Below, piece after piece: positions 12,511-22,700 of a DNA stretch of 64,000 bases (positions are counted from its first letter, which is position 1; every line of letters starts with the position of its first letter). The stretch spans positions 146,932,353-146,996,352 of the forward strand of contig CAKMRJ010005523.1 of NCBI GenBank assembly GCA_928212115.1. The letters are read 5' to 3'. The position numbers and the translations under genes are program-made. The notes beneath the pieces are model-generated. The model ran no database searches. It worked only from the letters and a program-made list of their open reading frames with translations, and was not told the DNA's origin. This DNA is from Lactuca virosa (lineage: Eukaryota > Streptophyta > Magnoliopsida > Asterales > Asteraceae).

Positions 12511-12608
12511 ACTCGACGAGTCGGTGCACCAACTCGTCGAGTAGAGTCGCGATGTGCCACGTAGGATTAATGACCTACTCGATGAGTCCGAGAGCCGACT
12601 CGCCGAGT
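12511..12608. repeat. two motif pairs in the Gypsy-1 LTR, both 21-bp spacing
   Basis: ACTCGACGAGT (12511) pairs with ACTCGTCGAGT (12532), and ACTCGATGAGT (12577) with ACTCGCCGAGT (12598). They lie near the LTR start, upstream of the presumed promoter. Confidence 0.88.
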
Positions 12609-13213
12609 AGGCGCTGGGATGAAAAACCCTAAATCCTCGGGTTTGGGGCCTATTTGAAGGCACTTATAGCCTCATTTGCGGCTACCCTTCCTTGAGAGCA
12701 AACCCTAAACGACCTTTGAGCCTAGAGAGAGAGAGAGTGCTTTGCTTATTGTGAGTGTTTGGTGCATTTTGTGAAGAGAAGAGAATATTTCCAAGCCAAG
12801 GGACAAGAGGGTGCTGCTAGATCTGAGGTTGTTTCACTCCAAAGCTTCTGGGAAAGGTATAAAGCTTACACCTCTCTGATTATTTTGTATAGATCTCATG
12901 ATTTCTGAATCTAGGGTTTTTCCACCCAAATATGAGGACCTTGAGTGTTCCATGCTCATTGAGAGGGTTGAACTTCAGATCTGGACCATGTGAGGTCCCT
13001 AGAGTCCAAAAGCCCCTGCTTTATCCAACCATAATAGTGATCTCGAGTGAAAAACCCTTTTTGGGGTGTGTTTTGGCATTTTAAGCTCAAAATGCCATGC
13101 ATGAACGTAAAGCCTGTGACTTTACGTGATAGATGAGCCTTAGGAGTATAGATCCAGAGTTTGGGGAGGTTCTCTGCCTTGAAAATGACTGAATGAGAGA
13201 TGAGTCTGAATGG

Positions 13214-13386
13214 ACTCGCCGAGTCAAGAAGCCGACTCGACGAGTCGGATGGGGTTGTCCCGATGATCTTGATCGTACAGCAACTCGGCGAGTTGACGGG
13301 TCAACTCGGCGAGTTGAGCCAGACTTTTGAGTGATTCTGTGAATGGCGAGCAGACTCGTCGAGTCCCATGAGTGCACTCGACGAGT
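13214..13386. repeat. three motif pairs in the transcribed part of the Gypsy-1 LTR
   Basis: Pairs start at 13214/13235 (21 bp), 13283/13304 (21 bp) and 13354/13376 (22 bp). Dyad symmetry often extends beyond the 11-mer: the copy at 13235 is symmetric over 17 bp (CCGACTCGACGAGTCGG) and so is that at 13304 (TCAACTCGGCGAGTTGA). Confidence 0.88.
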
Positions 13387-14123
13387 AGGGTCAACATGGC
13401 TTGTTGACTCAAGTTTGACTTCTGTTGACTTAGGGTTTGGTCAACCCTGTCTTTGGGAAACCATGGAGGGGTAAATTGGTCTTTTCCCACTTCAAGAGAG
13501 AGAGAGAGAGGGATAACTTAGTTAAATGTGTAATTTAAAGAGTTAATTAGATATACTTATCTTATGTGATTAGGAGGAGGCTAGACTTGGTGATTCGTGT
13601 GCGAGAGTATTCACTCACTTAGCTTACTTACGAGGTGAATCTTCTCACTATACTTACCAAGAGTGGTATCTTTACGTGATTGAGCTGTTTTATGTGTTTA
13701 TTTGTGTATTGTGATATTCTGCATTATGTCTTGTATCTATTGTTGAATATTGTTGCTAAGAGTTTACTGAGTTGGAACCGGAGGGTTCCACTGAGACACA
13801 TTGACCGGAGGGTCTTATCGAGTTATGGCCTAGAGTGGCTAATGAGTTGCGTATGGTATTTTGGGGAACTCACTAAGCTTTGTGCTTACCGTGTTATGTG
13901 TTATGTGTTTCAGGTACTTCTCAGGATCACGGGAAGGCGCCGACTTGATTGTACACACATCAGAGATTGTTTTATGATTTAGAGGATCCTGGAGTTTTAT
14001 ACACTGTTATCTTTTGAACATGAGTTTTGGTGGATTGACAATGTGGCATTTTATGGTTACTTATTAAAATTAATGTGTTTTTGAAAAGTAAAAATTTGGT
14101 TAAAATTTTACGTCGTTACAAGT

Positions 14124-14135
14124 TGGTATCAGAGC
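14124..14135 (+). other. primer-binding site of Gypsy-1 (initiator tRNA-Met)
   Basis: TGGTATCAGAGC, the classical complement of the plant initiator methionine tRNA 3' end, lies 3 bp after the LTR terminus. Confidence 0.92.
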
Positions 14136-14784
14136 CTTGGTTTGAGGGATCCGGATGCACCTCCGGGTGTGTTTGGACTCAAACTGGGGAATTGAGAAGG
14201 ATTTTCAAAAGAAAAGAATTTTTCCAAAACAAGAACGAGTTTTAAGAGAAAACAAGTTGAAGTGGTGTGTACAATCAGCCAGAGCCCGAACGGTGATTTC
14301 CCAAAATACCCTTACCTTTGTTTTATAAGATAGTTATGAGATATTTTACTAAGATTGCATGCTAGAGAATAGGCTAGGTATTTCATATTCTGGGGCTAGG
14401 GTTGCCTGATTTGTGATGCCTTAGCCTAGGAGATATTTTGATCAGTGTTATCTGTTATTGTCTGAGTATGTGTCGAGTTCTGAGTCGGGAGATGATCTAA
14501 GAATAGATATTTAGATGAGCTTAAGAAAGGGGTCTACTGAGAGAGTAGCTTGTGATCCGTGAGGTATAGAATGTTTGCGAATTAGAGTCCTAGGAGGAGG
14601 ACTTGGGGTGACTACAGGTGGGGTGTGGAAGGTAGTATTAGGCCCGTACTACTGAAAGCACCCGGTCTGTGTGCAATCCAAGTAAGAATCCTTAGGATGC
14701 TGAAGAGCAAGTAAGGATGAGTAGTCGAGTGTGATTGTGTTCGAGTGATTATCTGATGATTTTGTGTTGTGTTTCAGAGACATC

Positions 14785-16035
14785 ATGGTAGATACACGCC
14801 ACACTCCCGGGAGCAGTGGGACTAGTGATGATGAGATTCTCAGGATTATTCACGAGGAGGTGGTCGCGGCTATCCGAGCGGAGATTCCTGAGATGTTTGG
14901 GTCTATTAAGACCACTTTGATTGAGACTTTTGATGAGCATTATGCCGCTGTTACTGAGGTCGCTGCTGCTGCAGCCACCGCAGCTCTCGCTGCTGCCAGA
15001 CCGCAGGGAGGTGACTCATTGCTGTACCGGGAATTCAGCAACACGAAGCCACCGGAGTTTGATGGGGCTCAGGATCCGATTGCTACGATGAGATGGATCT
15101 CTGATATCGAGGGTTGTTTCTACACTTGTTCATGCCCAGAGCATTTGAGGGTGCGGTTCGCGCTGAACCAGCTTCGCTTGGGAGCGAAGGACTGGTGGAA
15201 GTTTGCGACAGCCAATTTTACTCCTGCTGAGCATTCTGTAGTGACTTGGGAGAGGTTTGTTGTGATGTTTCGAGATGAGTACGTTCCCCCGGTGAAGAGG
15301 GAACGGTTGGCCCAGGAGTTTCTGTCTCTCAGGCAGAAGACAGAGTCGGTGACGGTGATTATGCGGATGTTTCACGAGAGGGCGTTGTTCTGCCCTGAGC
15401 ATGTGTCGACTGAGCAGGCACGCATGAGCCGGTATTTGAGCATTATGAGGAGGGATATTCGAGAGTTCATGGCGAACTCGTCTTATCGGACGTTTGCTGA
15501 ACTTCAGGCAAACGCCAGGAGGAAGGAGATTGAGCTGGAGACTCAAGCCAGGGAGGATGCGGAGTCTCAGGAGAGAGACCGGTGGCCAGCGCAGTTGCAG
15601 CCGGCAGCCAAGCGGTCTAAGCCCGCTGATCCGAGACTAGGAGGACAAAAGGGCCGCACTTGTGGCAAGTGCGGCAAGAGTCATGAGGGATCTTGTCGGG
15701 TAGGGATTTGCTACAAATGTGGCAAGGAGGGGCATATGGCGAAGGATTGCCCCAAGGGTTTTGCAGTCTGTTTCCACTGCAATCAGACCGGCCATCGGAA
15801 GGCCGAGTGCCCTCAGCTTGTTAAGGGATCAACCCAGGTTTCCACTCCTGCTGCATTGCGTGTTACTGATGTTAGGCCGGTGAAGGCCGAGGTTCCGAAG
15901 GCTCGTGGGAGAGCTTTCCAGCTGACAGCGGAGGAGGTCCGCGCAGCACCGGATGTTGTGGCTGGTATGTATTTCTCTATTTATGCATTTATTTACTCTG
16001 CGCTTCTTTTTATGATTATCCTGTGCTATATTTAG
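14785..16035 (+). CDS. Gypsy-1 Gag (416 codons when unspliced)
   Basis: This is the capsid/nucleocapsid protein of the retrotransposon. The start ATG (MVDTRHTPG) is the first ATG after the acceptor-like TTTCAG. The N-terminal part is acidic and alanine-rich. A retrotransposon Gag domain covers roughly residues 90-230 (FDGAQDPIATMRWISDIE, LGAKDWWKFA, WERFVVMFRDEYVP). Two CCHC zinc knuckles follow, CYKCGKEGHMAKDC and CFHCNQTGHRKAEC, preceded by a partial one (CGKCGKSHEGSC). The frame is fully open. In the unspliced RNA it ends in an odd hydrophobic tail (YAFIYSALLFMIILCYI) that is translated intron. The intended full product is probably Gag-Pol after removal of the intron at 15965-16035. Confidence 0.92.
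   Translation: MVDTRHTPGSSGTSDDEILRIIHEEVVAAIRAEIPEMFGSIKTTLIETFDEHYAAVTEVAAAAATAALAAARPQGGDSLLYREFSNTKPPEFDGAQDPIATMRWISDIEGCFYTCSCPEHLRVRFALNQLRLGAKDWWKFATANFTPAEHSVVTWERFVVMFRDEYVPPVKRERLAQEFLSLRQKTESVTVIMRMFHERALFCPEHVSTEQARMSRYLSIMRRDIREFMANSSYRTFAELQANARRKEIELETQAREDAESQERDRWPAQLQPAAKRSKPADPRLGGQKGRTCGKCGKSHEGSCRVGICYKCGKEGHMAKDCPKGFAVCFHCNQTGHRKAECPQLVKGSTQVSTPAALRVTDVRPVKAEVPKARGRAFQLTAEEVRAAPDVVAGMYFSIYAFIYSALLFMIILCYI
15965..16035 (+). other. 71-nt GT-AG intron between gag and protease of Gypsy-1
   Basis: The donor is G|GTATGT and the acceptor TATATTTAG|GT. The interior is very T-rich, and its length is near the lower limit for plant introns. Splicing joins DVVAG to TFLVTSVPALVLFDSGA with no frame change, whereas the 71-nt insert shifts frame and brings a stop at its own 3' splice site. 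The homologous segment is present in Gypsy-2 (20987-21053). Splicing is inferred from sequence only. Confidence 0.72.
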
Positions 16036-16624
16036 GTACATTTCTTGTGACTTCTGTACCTGCTTTAGTGTTATTTGATTCGGGTGCGATTCGATCCTTC
16101 GGGTCCATAGCCTTTAGTCGTCACATTGGCAACTATCGTGAGGCATTGAGTCGACCTCTGGGGGTTTCTATAGCGGATGAGCATGCAGTTTTTGCTACCG
16201 AGGTGTTCCGAGGATGCGTGTTGGAGATTTTTGGCGTCAAGTTTCCGATCGACATGGTACCGATCGTGATGGGTGATGTCTGTGTCCTCGTAGGCATGTA
16301 TTGGTTGAGCCGTTTTGGAGCAGTGATCGACTGCGAGCGCCAGTTGGTGACTATACGAGACCCTAGTGGGGGAGTGCTTACAGTATATGGCGAGGGTACC
16401 AGATCTGGGTCAGCTTTCTGCTCTGCCGCCAAGGCAAGGCAGAGTTTACAGCAGGGTTGTATGGGATTCCTGGCGTATGTGATGGATTCGCGGACCGTAT
16501 CAGAGAGGCCGAGATCTGTATCCGAGGTTCCGATAGTATGCGAGTTCCCTGATGTTTTCCCCGAGGAGTTACCGGGTGTGCCTCCCGAGAGGCAAGTGGA
16601 GTTTCGGATTGATTTGATTCTGGG
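16036..16624 (+). pseudogene. Gypsy-1 protease and start of reverse transcriptase, truncated
   Basis: This is an aspartic protease with the active-site motif LFDSGA near its start, then the flap and core region ending VGMYWLSRFGAVIDCE. The linker to reverse transcriptase follows (QQGCMGFLAYVMD, then FPDVFPEELPGVPPERQVEF). It is open until it runs into Copia-A at about 16624. There the frame continues for a few dozen chance residues to a stop at 16685. It is in frame with gag only if the 71-nt intron is removed. Confidence 0.88.
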
Positions 16625-16714
16625 GGATTTTTCAATCTTGTATACTCTATTGGGGTATTTGGCATCCACAAAACCTTATGGCTGACACATGTAAACATCT
16701 TCAGCCAGTTTCCC
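16625..16714 (-). pseudogene. Copia-A reverse transcriptase piece between Gypsy-1 and Gypsy-2
   Basis: On the minus strand this 90-bp stretch reads KLAEDVYMCQP, a stop, then GFVDAKYPNRVYKIEKS. It matches KLAEDVYMSQPKGFVNAKPPN of Copia-B. It continues directly from the Copia-A reading at 34125 once Gypsy-2 and one TTCCC are removed. It shows that Gypsy-2 landed in Copia-A, not at the end of Gypsy-1. Confidence 0.88.
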
Positions 16715-16773
16715 TATAACGCCTGGTTCCTGGTATGCATTTAACTTATTTATTTATTCATTTTAAGAGAGGA

Positions 16774-16873
16774 ACTCGACGAGCTGGTGCCCTAACTCGT
16801 CGAGTAGAAGGCAGATTATGCGCGGGGTGTGAGCCATCTACTCGACGAGTCAAGAGCCCTCGACTCGACGAGT
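16774..16873. repeat. two motif pairs upstream of the Gypsy-2 promoter
   Basis: ACTCGACGAGC (16774) pairs with ACTCGTCGAGT (16795) at 21 bp. ACTCGACGAGT at 16840 and 16863 are 23 bp apart. Confidence 0.88.
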
Positions 16874-17633
16874 ACCTCGGCCAGGATGAAACCCTAATTT
16901 CGGGGTTTTGCACCCTATTTAAGCTCCTTAACCCCCACCCCTTGGCCTCATTTACAGCCTCCTTGTCCCAAACCCTAATATACAAAACCCTAGAGCTTTC
17001 TTTGAGTGTGTGAGCCATTTTGAGTGATCTTGTGTGCTTTTAAAGCTTGTGGAAGAAGTAGAAGATCAAGGGCTCAAGAAGGAAAGAGTAGATCCAGAAG
17101 CTACACTCCAGTTGCTACATTTTCTGGTAATCAAGTTTCTATCTTGGCCATTAGTTCATTAGATCTATTTATGTCCTCTTTATGTGGGTTTTTGGTCCAA
17201 GATTGGTAGCTTTTGGGAAATGGTCGAACCAAGAGGGTATTCTTCCAGATCTAGTGCTTAGAGAGGCTGTTATGACATAAAGGTGCAAACTTTACGCCAT
17301 TGGAGCCCCCATGCAATCTTTAGATATTCATATTGGCCTTTTTAGCCCCAAAAGGCCATGCATGTGGGAAAAGTGTGAACTTTACGTGTCCAAGTAGTGT
17401 TAGGGGTTTAGATCTGAGGTTGTAAGCTTGAGTTTGGTGTAAGGAAGGCTTAAGGACCAAGTTCTAGGTCCCACGGAATTAGGGTTTGAGCTAAACCCTT
17501 TAAGAAGTGGTATTAATGGGTAAAGTCAGAAACTTTACCCTTAAAAGAACATTTTCAGGTTTTATGTGAAGTATGAAGCTTGGATCTGAAGTGTAGGGGC
17601 TTAATCCATTAAGATAGCCAAACAGACAGGGGA

Positions 17634-17798
17634 ACTCGGCGAGTCCAGTAAGGGACTCGACGAGTTGAATCCGGGATGTCCCGATTGTATGCCAGGAAGA
17701 ACTCGACGAGTCTGTGAAGGGACTCAACGAGTTGACTCGGTTGACCATGAGTCTGAGTAGTACAGGAACTCGCCGAGTTGGGAGATAACTCGACGAGT
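17634..17798. repeat. three motif pairs in the transcribed part of the Gypsy-2 5' LTR
   Basis: Pairs start at 17634/17655 (21), 17701/17722 (21, second copy ACTCAACGAGT) and 17768/17788 (20). Confidence 0.88.
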
Positions 17799-18044
17799 TG
17801 GGTTGAGTTGGAGTTGACCTTGACCAGGATGTTGACTTTGACCAGGGGTAAAATGGTCATTTTACCCTAAGAAGGATTATCAGATTTTGATTAAGTGTTA
17901 TTGTGAAATTGATAGCCGGGGAGTCGTTGGAGCAGCCGTCAGAGATTCCTCACACGAAATTTCACAGCTAGCATTCGAGGTGAGTTTCCTCTAGTAGGAA
18001 CGGGTCTAAGGCACCAAGGTCGGCCCGTTTAGTTAGTAGTAGTT

Positions 18045-18480
18045 CCCGACTACGATTTGATGTCGGGCGGGGCCCGCTCTAGGTTTATATGCTTTTCCGT
18101 ATTTTGATCAGATGCTTGGGCGGTCCCGAGGAATGCTTGTATTCTTGATGTCTTTGTGATTCTTTTATGAATTTGTATTATATGTTTCCGGACTTCGGTT
18201 CGATGCCGGGGCGGTCCCGAGGAATGTTAGTATGCTACCGGATTACGGTCTGATGTCGGGCGAGGCCCGAGGAATGTTTAAGTGTTAATATTATGTGCTA
18301 GGGTTTATGTGTATTACTGATTATACTCTTATGTATTCCGAGATTTGCACAATGTCGAGCGAGGCTCGATGTCGGGCGGGACCCGATGTCGAATAGGGTT
18401 TGATGCCAGGCGGGGCCCGATGTCGGGCGGGGTCCGATGCTGGGAAAGCCGATGACGAGTTTGACTCGATGTAGCAGGGG
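18045..18480 (+). repeat. GC-rich tandem array, unit around GATGTCGGGCGGGGCCCGA
   Basis: About ten degenerate copies are present in the 5' LTR. The corresponding array in the 3' LTR (33540-33800) has fewer. The units contain the palindrome GGGCCC in part and occupy the same LTR position as other arrays in this window. Confidence 0.8.
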
Positions 18481-18805
18481 CGGAGCCCAATATATGTTTA
18501 TGTGCTATGTGTATGGTATGTGGTAGTTGGGGAGACTCACTAAGCTTCGTGCTTACAGTTTTCCGTTTTGGTTTCAGGTACTTCCGCTAGTAAAGGGAAG
18601 AGCTCGGGATGACTGCATGGCACACACCACTGCTTTTAGCCTTGGAGGATTCACTATGATTTATGATATATTATTTTGATACATTGACAGATTTGATGAT
18701 GTTTTTGAGATACATGACTTTGATTTTATGTGATTGGTGATATTGATGGTTTTTATTACTGAATTAAAACGAAATTTTTGGTCTATATTTTTGGGATGCT
18801 TCAAG

Positions 18806-18818
18806 TGGGTATCATAGC
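18806..18818 (+). other. degenerate primer-binding site of Gypsy-2
   Basis: TGGGTATCATAGC differs from the Gypsy-1 site TGGTATCAGAGC by one inserted G and one G-to-T change. It lies 2 bp after the LTR end, and flanking sequence (CCTTGGTTTGAGGGAT) matches Gypsy-1. Confidence 0.75.
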
Positions 18819-19787
18819 CTTGGTTTGAGGGATTCGGGCACACTCTCGGGTGTGTTTGAACTCAAACTAAGGACTTAGTATGAAAATTTTTCAAAAGAAA
18901 ATCATTTTTACAAAAAGAATTTTGAAAAGAGAAAAAGAACTTTGAAAAGAGAAAAAGGGTGTGGTGCATGCAATCAGCCGAGCTCAAGTAAGTACTCCCA
19001 AATTACCCATACAAGTTTATGTTATGATATGTTTATGAGAACTGCATGCTAGATTAGGACTAAGGATCTAGGAAAGATGCCTTATGTGCCTATTATATGT
19101 GTATCAACTTTATGAGAATTACATGCTAGTTTAGGACTAAGGATCTAGGGAGGATACCTTATGTGTCTGTTATATGTATCTTAACTTTATGAAATGCATG
19201 CTAGTAAATATTAGTCAATGATGGCCTGAATGTGATATGTTTGATTATGTTTACTCGATGCTCGAATGCTGCTTGCTTTGTGCTTTTAGGAGTTCTAGTT
19301 ATCTTTTACTAACTAGTAAATGAATTTGTTAAGTACATATTGCAAGGATTAAATAATTTCAGAAGGTTAGGTCTAGCTTTATTGTGCAGCTCTCGTTTGA
19401 GTCCAACCGTTGTAGGGTACGATCTGTCATTCGAAGAATTATCTAGTCTTAGTGATATGTAATAGTATTCACGAGCTAGTTTGGGGGAGATAGCAGGGAC
19501 ATCTTATGCAGCTGATGGCAGAGAGTGGGATGGAGAGTACCCTAGGGCAAGCCTAGGATGAGATTAACATGAGATCAACAGTAGTAGTAGAAGGGACTTA
19601 GTGGAGTCGAGGCAGTTTTTGAGGAATGTACGGATAGATGTGGAAGGTAGTATGGGCCCGTACTACTAAAAGCAGAGGATCCGTACTCTAATCAAGGAAG
19701 GCTGAGATGAACCTAGGAAACTTGTAGTATGTGAGATCCCTCGAGATATGATGAGTATACTGATGTTTATTATGGTGTATTTTCAGT

Positions 19788-22700
19788 ATGGTGACGCTAC
19801 GCACTAGGTCGGTTGGCACTTCAGGCACTGGTGAGGGATCAGGCTCGGGCTCTGGAGCCGAGCAGATGGATAAGCAAACGAGGGAGTTTATCTCGTCTGA
19901 GATCACGCGTAACATTTTAGATCAGGCTCCTATGATCTTTGGTTCGGTCAAGGAGGGTATTTTGGAGCTTCTGGATGAGAAGTTGAGCGCTTTCCGCACT
20001 GAGGTGGCGGCCATGATGGGGTCGCGCACACTGACTTTCTGGGAGTTCAGGGCTTGTGGAGCTCCCGACTATCATGGGGCTCGGGACCCCATTGCTAGCA
20101 GCAGATGGTTGGCTGATGTCGCCAACACGTTCCATACGAGCAGATGTCCTGAGGGGGACATGGTCTGACTGGCATCCTGTCTTCTGAAGGACAGGGTACA
20201 AGATTGGTGGGAGGAGGTCGGACTAGCCATTGGGGATGATACAGTTTTAGATGCTATGACCTGGAGTGATTTTTCGGCCAGGTTCAGGGCCGAGTTTGCA
20301 CATGTGATTGAGGTGCAACAGCTAGAGAGGGAGTTCCAATATCTTGAGCAGACGACATAGACTGTGGCGGAGATCACCGCCAAGTTTAGGGGCCCTTCTC
20401 GTTCCACAGTACGTGGCGGACGAGGAGATGAAGAAGGCCCGATATCATGAGATGTTGCGGAGTTATATCCACCAGTTTGTGAGCCGCTCCAGCTGCAATA
20501 CATTGGAGGATATGATTGTTAGGGCACGAGAGAGGGAGTTGGATTTAGAGATAGAGAGGAAGAGGAAACCAGATGGGGTTCAGACAGGCAGTTCAGGCAA
20601 GAAGCCCAAGGTATCAGATCACAGATCAAGGAGCCAGCAGGGCCGCAGCCGGTGTGTCAAGTGCGGCAAGATGCACGAGGGGGCGTGCATGGCAGGGAGT
20701 TCGGGCTGCTTAAAGTGCGGCCAAACTGGTCATATGAGCAGGGATTGCACAACTACTACCACCACCACAGCAGTTTTAGATTTGATTTGCTTTTAGTGCA
20801 ATCAGAGGGGACACAAGAAGGCCCAATGTCCGCGTTTGGCAGCAGCAGGACAGGAGGCGGCACCCGCTCCTGCCACGTTGAGGATTACAGATGGCCGTCA
20901 GGGCCGGGCAGAGGCGCCTACGGCGAGGAGCAGGGCTTTCCAGCTTACTGCAGAGGAGGCATGTGCGGCTCCCGATGTTGTGACGGATATGTATTATCTC
21001 CTTATATCTTTATTCGTTATGATTATTGCTTATGTTTATGTGTTTATTATAAGATCGTTCTTAGTGAACGACATATCAGCCTTGGTACTGTTTTATTCGG
21101 GTGCAACCCGATCTTTTGCGTCCCTCGCGCTCAGCAAGCAATTTGTAGGAGCTCCGGGGGAGCTGGATTGCCCACTAGATGTGGAGATAGCAGATGACAG
21201 GACCGTTAGGGTTGCGAGGGTTCACAGAGGTTGCACACTACAACTATTTGATGAGCAGTTTTCAGTGGACCTGGTTCCTATTCCCCTGCGAGGGAATAAG
21301 GTTATAGTGGGTATGGATTGGTTGAGCCCCAATGGGATAGTGATCTACTGTGAGCAGCAACTAGTGAGGGTTCGGACCCTTAGTGGGTGAGGGTTAGTGA
21401 TCCAGGGTGAGAGGCCGCAGCGCAGACCGGTTTTATGTTCAACAGCGAGGGCGAGGTGTTACCTTCAGCAGGGTTGCGCAGGTTATGTCGCTTATGTGAT
21501 GGATACCCGGGATAAGGGTAAGGCGACAGTGGATGATGTACCGGTCGTGCGAGAGTACTCAGACGAATTACCGAAGGATTTACCTGGGATACCTCCAAAA
21601 AGACAGGTCGAGTTCAAGATTGACCTAGTCCCTGGTGCGGCTCTGATAGCCAAGGCACCATATCGGTTGGCTCCTGTGGAGACGCATGAGTTGTCTACGT
21701 AGCTGCAGGAGCTGCTAGACAAGGGATTTATCAGGCCGAGTAGTTCACCATGGGGAACCTCGATCCTATTTGTGAAGAAGAAGGATGGGTCGCATCGGAT
21801 GTGCATAGACTACCGGGAGCTGAACAAGGTAACAGTGAAGAACCGTTATCCCATCCCAAGGATTGATGATTTGTTTGATCAGCTACAAGGTGCATCTTGG
21901 TTTTCCAAGATTGATCTGCGATCGGGTTATCACCAGATGTGAGTCAGAGAGGAGGATGTGCAGAAGAAGACTTTTAGGACTCGCTATGGTCATTATGAGT
22001 TTGTGGTGATGCCGTTTGGGGTCACCAATGCTCCGGCCGCGTTCATGGATCTCATGAACCGAGTGTGCAGACCGATATTGGATCGGTCTGTGATCGTTTT
22101 CATTGATGACATCTTGGTTTACTCCAAGACTCAGGAGCAGCATGAGGAGCACCTGAAGGAGGTGCTGGAGACATTGAGGAGGGATAGACGTTTTGCGAAG
22201 TTCTCTAAGTGTGAGTTCTGTTTGCGCGAGGAGCAGTTTGTTGGGCATCTCGTCAACTAGAAGGGTATTTTGGTCGATCCGGAAAAGATAGAGGCTGTGA
22301 TGCAGTGGGAGGTTCCGAGGTATCCAACTGAGATTCAGACTTTTCTTGGTCTAGCGGGTTACTACCGGAGATTTATCCAAGATTTCTCCAAGATCGTTGT
22401 ACCCCTCACCCGACTGACCAAGAAGTCGGTGACATTCCGTTGGGGGCCTGAGCAGCAGGCCGCCTTCGAGACTCTTAGATAGCGATTATGCAAGGCACCG
22501 ATTTTGATTCTGTCCGAGGGAGGTGATGACTTCGTAGTTTACTGTGACGCATCAATTACGGGCATGGGTGCGGTTTTGATGTAGAGGGGTCATGTGATAG
22601 CTTACGCGTCGACGCAGCTGAAGCCTCACGAGGCTAACTATCCGACACATGATTTAGAGCTGGGGGTTGTTGTTTCGCCCTCAAGATTTCACGAAATTAC

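Larger units (their letters stand above)
12450..14120 (+). repeat. Gypsy-1 5' LTR (1671 bp)
   Basis: It starts TGTAACATCC and ends ACGTCGTTACA, and the primer-binding site follows 3 bp later. It carries five pairs of ACTCGNCGAGT-type motifs (12511-12608 and 13214-13386) and a U5-like segment, CAGGTACTTCTCAGGATCACG, near 13912. The left flank is CCAGG inside Copia-A. The matching right duplication was lost with the 3' end. Confidence 0.9.
12450..16624 (+). mobile_element. Gypsy-1: Ty3/gypsy element with 5' LTR, gag and protease; 3' half deleted
   Basis: The 5' LTR (12450-14120), primer-binding site, gag and protease are in order and open. The reading stops in the first residues of reverse transcriptase (after VEFRIDLIL, about 16624), where Copia-A resumes in the opposite orientation. 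Reverse transcriptase, RNase H, integrase and the 3' LTR are missing. Similarity of the Gag and protease blocks to Gypsy-2 (QLTAEE...AAPDVV, LVLFDSGA, QQGC) places both in one group, probably chromovirus (Tekay-like). That lineage call rests on remembered family motifs. Confidence 0.88.
16715..18803 (+). repeat. Gypsy-2 5' LTR (2089 bp)
   Basis: It begins TATAACGCC, where the 3' LTR has TGTAACGCC, a G-to-A change in the terminal dinucleotide, and it ends GGATGCTTCA. It carries five motif pairs, a TATA-like TATTTAAG near 16916 and a GC-rich tandem array (18045-18480). It is about 206 bp longer than the 3' LTR, largely because the array has more copies. Confidence 0.92.

Noticed and set aside
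12511..12608. Hammerhead ribozyme (retrozyme-like) in the LTR
   Set aside because: GATGAGTCCGAGAG slightly resembles the CTGATGAG core, but the conserved GAAA and the GTC cleavage context with three stems could not be placed.
14749..16698. Several minus-strand ORFs of 60-180 codons over Gypsy-1 gag and protease
   Set aside because: They mirror the open plus-strand gag-pol frame in GC-richer sequence, show no recognisable domains, and the plus strand has clear zinc knuckles and a protease motif.
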